The notes under the pieces are model-generated. The model saw only the letters and a program-made list of their open reading frames with translations. It was not told the origin of the DNA and made no database searches. DNA of 8,577 nt. It comes from an uncultured Nitrospirota bacterium (GTDB lineage Bacteria; Nitrospinota; Nitrospinia; SZUA-224). The stretch spans positions 1 through 8,577 of the forward strand of contig CAJVYE010000033.1 in NCBI GenBank assembly GCA_913009285.1. The letters run 5' to 3'. Shown here piece after piece: positions 8,170-8,577 of the stretch. Position 1 is the stretch's first letter; each line of letters opens with the position of its first letter. The position numbers and the translations under genes were made by a program.

Positions 8170-8374
8170 GTAACTACTCAGGAGTCAGGAGCCAGAAGTC
8201 AGGAGCCAGAATAAAAAGAAGACCAGCAAGGTATTTTCAAGACTTAATCGTGTGCTAAAATACATCATTCTGTCTTATCTATTTATCGTTTTGAAGAAAT
8301 CAGCAAGTTGCTGGAGGCATACACTACTTCTATTCTGGCTCCTGACTCCTGAATTCTGGCTCCTGAGTAGTTAC
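8170..8374. mobile_element. Nested inverted-repeat element carrying a four-helix-bundle remnant
   Basis: The 44-bp arms at 8170-8213 and 8331-8374 match in 38 of 44 positions in inverted orientation. Both begin GTAACTACTCAGGAG and end TCAGGAGCCAGAATA. Each arm is itself made of tandem CAGGAGTCAGGAGCCAG-type units. The flanks CAATTTCA (8162-8169) and CAATTCCA (8375-8382) match in 7 of 8 positions and look like a target duplication. Removing the insert with one flank restores a clean palindromic centre in the host repeat. The interior holds a decayed coding sequence. The architecture, a stem of inverted arms around an S23-type gene, recalls the intervening sequences of bacterial 23S rRNA, but here it lies between protein genes. 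Confidence 0.7.
8211..8352 (+). pseudogene. Four-helix-bundle (S23/IVS-type) protein gene, frameshifted and internally deleted
   Basis: Frame 8211-8252 reads IKRRPARYFQDLIV. A one-base loss follows, since tgtgct would be tgtggct if intact. The frame beginning at 8251 then reads CAKIHHSVLSIYRF and continues EEISKLLEAYTTSILAPDS to TGA 8350-8352. The first part matches the start of S23/IVS four-helix-bundle proteins (F-x-DL-x-V-W-x-KAH-x-x-V-L-x-IY). The second part matches their C-terminus (E-x-S-K-L-L-x-A-Y-x-x-S-I-L). Only about 47 codons remain, against a usual length near 110-125, so most of helices 2-3 is missing. No start codon is visible. The final residues, SILAPDS, are encoded by the right inverted arm itself. 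The gene is not functional as it stands. Confidence 0.7.
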
Positions 8375-8448
8375 CAATTCCAGTGATATTCCGTGTCCTT
8401 TCGTGGTGAACTATTACGATAACACAAATTTCCAATTTCCAATTTCAG

Positions 8449-8510
8449 ATAATTCTATTGTCGCTCTTTGAAATTTAAAGTAATATAAAATAAATTGAAG
8501 AAGGGGAGTC
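8449..8510 (+). promoter_or_regulatory. Leader of the last gene, with ribosome binding site and weak promoter-like sequence
   Basis: AAGGGGAG at 8501-8508 is a strong ribosome binding site for ATG 8511. The AT-rich stretch 8466-8497 includes TAATATAAA, a possible -10 region. TTGTCG at 8459-8464 is a poor -35 match at 16-19 bp spacing. The promoter assignment is weak and the ribosome binding site is the firm part. Confidence 0.4.
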
Positions 8511-8577
8511 ATGTTAAACCCAAATAATACTATCGCTGGTAAGGTGTTGGAAAGCTTTGATTCTGAGTATATAGATA
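8511..8577 (+). CDS. Unrecognised protein, N-terminal fragment (runs off window)
   Basis: ATG 8511 follows AAGGGGAG at ideal spacing and opens a frame that stays open to the window end: MLNPNNTIAGKVLESFDSEY then ID. Twenty-two codons are too few to name a family, and I do not recognise it. The start is not hydrophobic, so it shows no sign of a signal peptide or membrane anchor. It does not resemble the missing ferredoxin tail of the upstream gene, so it appears to be a separate gene. Confidence 0.6.
   Translation, partial: MLNPNNTIAGKVLESFDSEYID

Larger units (their letters stand above)
8049..8448 (-). mobile_element. MITE-like palindromic element, copy 2 (inverted, with nested insertion)
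   Basis: This is the reverse complement of copy 1. Positions 8049-8154 match 305-410 reversed almost exactly, with one 7-nt gap and a couple of substitutions. Positions about 8380-8448 match 180-248 reversed, with a few differences. The left end, TGTAACCGTTCAC, is the same terminal repeat and begins one base after the stop codon of the preceding gene. The right end stops at CAATTTCAG (8448) and lacks the outer 19 bp and terminal repeat found in copy 1, so it is clipped. The central hairpin of copy 1 is absent and a 205-bp foreign segment (8170-8374) sits at the symmetry centre. Confidence 0.8.

Noticed and set aside
8170..8374. Tandem CAGGAGTCAGGAGCCAG units as a CRISPR array
   Set aside because: The units are adjacent with no unique spacers and are arranged as inverted arms.
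8449..8577. Continuation of the truncated ferredoxin domain after the repeat
   Set aside because: No CP-containing reading frame follows 8448; the next frame has its own ribosome binding site and no cysteines.

Overview
The window looks like a chromosomal segment of an AT-leaning Gram-negative-type bacterium. Its codon use favours AGG/AGA for Arg and ATA for Ile. The gene order hom - thrC - phosphoglycerate-mutase-like gene - lysC is one I associate with Deltaproteobacteria (Desulfobacterota), Nitrospirota and nearby uncultured lineages. The repeat types seen here, palindromes built on 'CACGGA..', 'GAAATTGGAAATT' and 'CAGGAGTCAGGAGCCAG', also fit such genomes. No rRNA or marker gene is present, so the placement is an inference.

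Layout, all genes on the + strand. Positions 3-137 hold the end of homoserine dehydrogenase (ACT domain). Positions 138-438 are intergenic and almost filled by a palindromic, MITE-like element (161-410) with 13-bp terminal inverted repeats and a 6-bp flanking direct repeat. Next come thrC (439-1785) and an ApgM/homoserine-kinase-candidate gene (1786-2994, abutting thrC). A second, unrelated palindromic element lies at 3018-3194, followed by lysC (true start 3236, end 4447). A very large membrane-protein gene (about 4425-8048) overlaps the end of lysC. It ends one base before an inverted copy of the first element (8049-8448), which itself carries a nested inverted-repeat element (8170-8374) with the decayed remnant of a four-helix-bundle (IVS/S23-type) gene. 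A new gene starts at 8511 and runs off the window.

How the genes work together. lysC, hom and thrC supply the first and last steps of threonine synthesis from aspartate. No classical thrB is visible, and the ApgM-like protein encoded between thrC and lysC is the natural candidate for homoserine kinase. The giant gene is translationally coupled to lysC but looks like a redox protein. It has an N-terminal multi-TM region, a spermidine-synthase-like Rossmann domain, a second multi-TM region, an FMN-binding domain with a flavinylation motif, and a NosR/NapH-type membrane module with two CxxxCP motifs. Its last iron-sulfur motif is cut off just before the fourth cysteine, at the junction with the repeat element.

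The most interesting points are this multi-domain fusion, its apparent truncation by a mobile repeat, the inverted pair of repeats bracketing the cluster, and the nested four-helix-bundle element.
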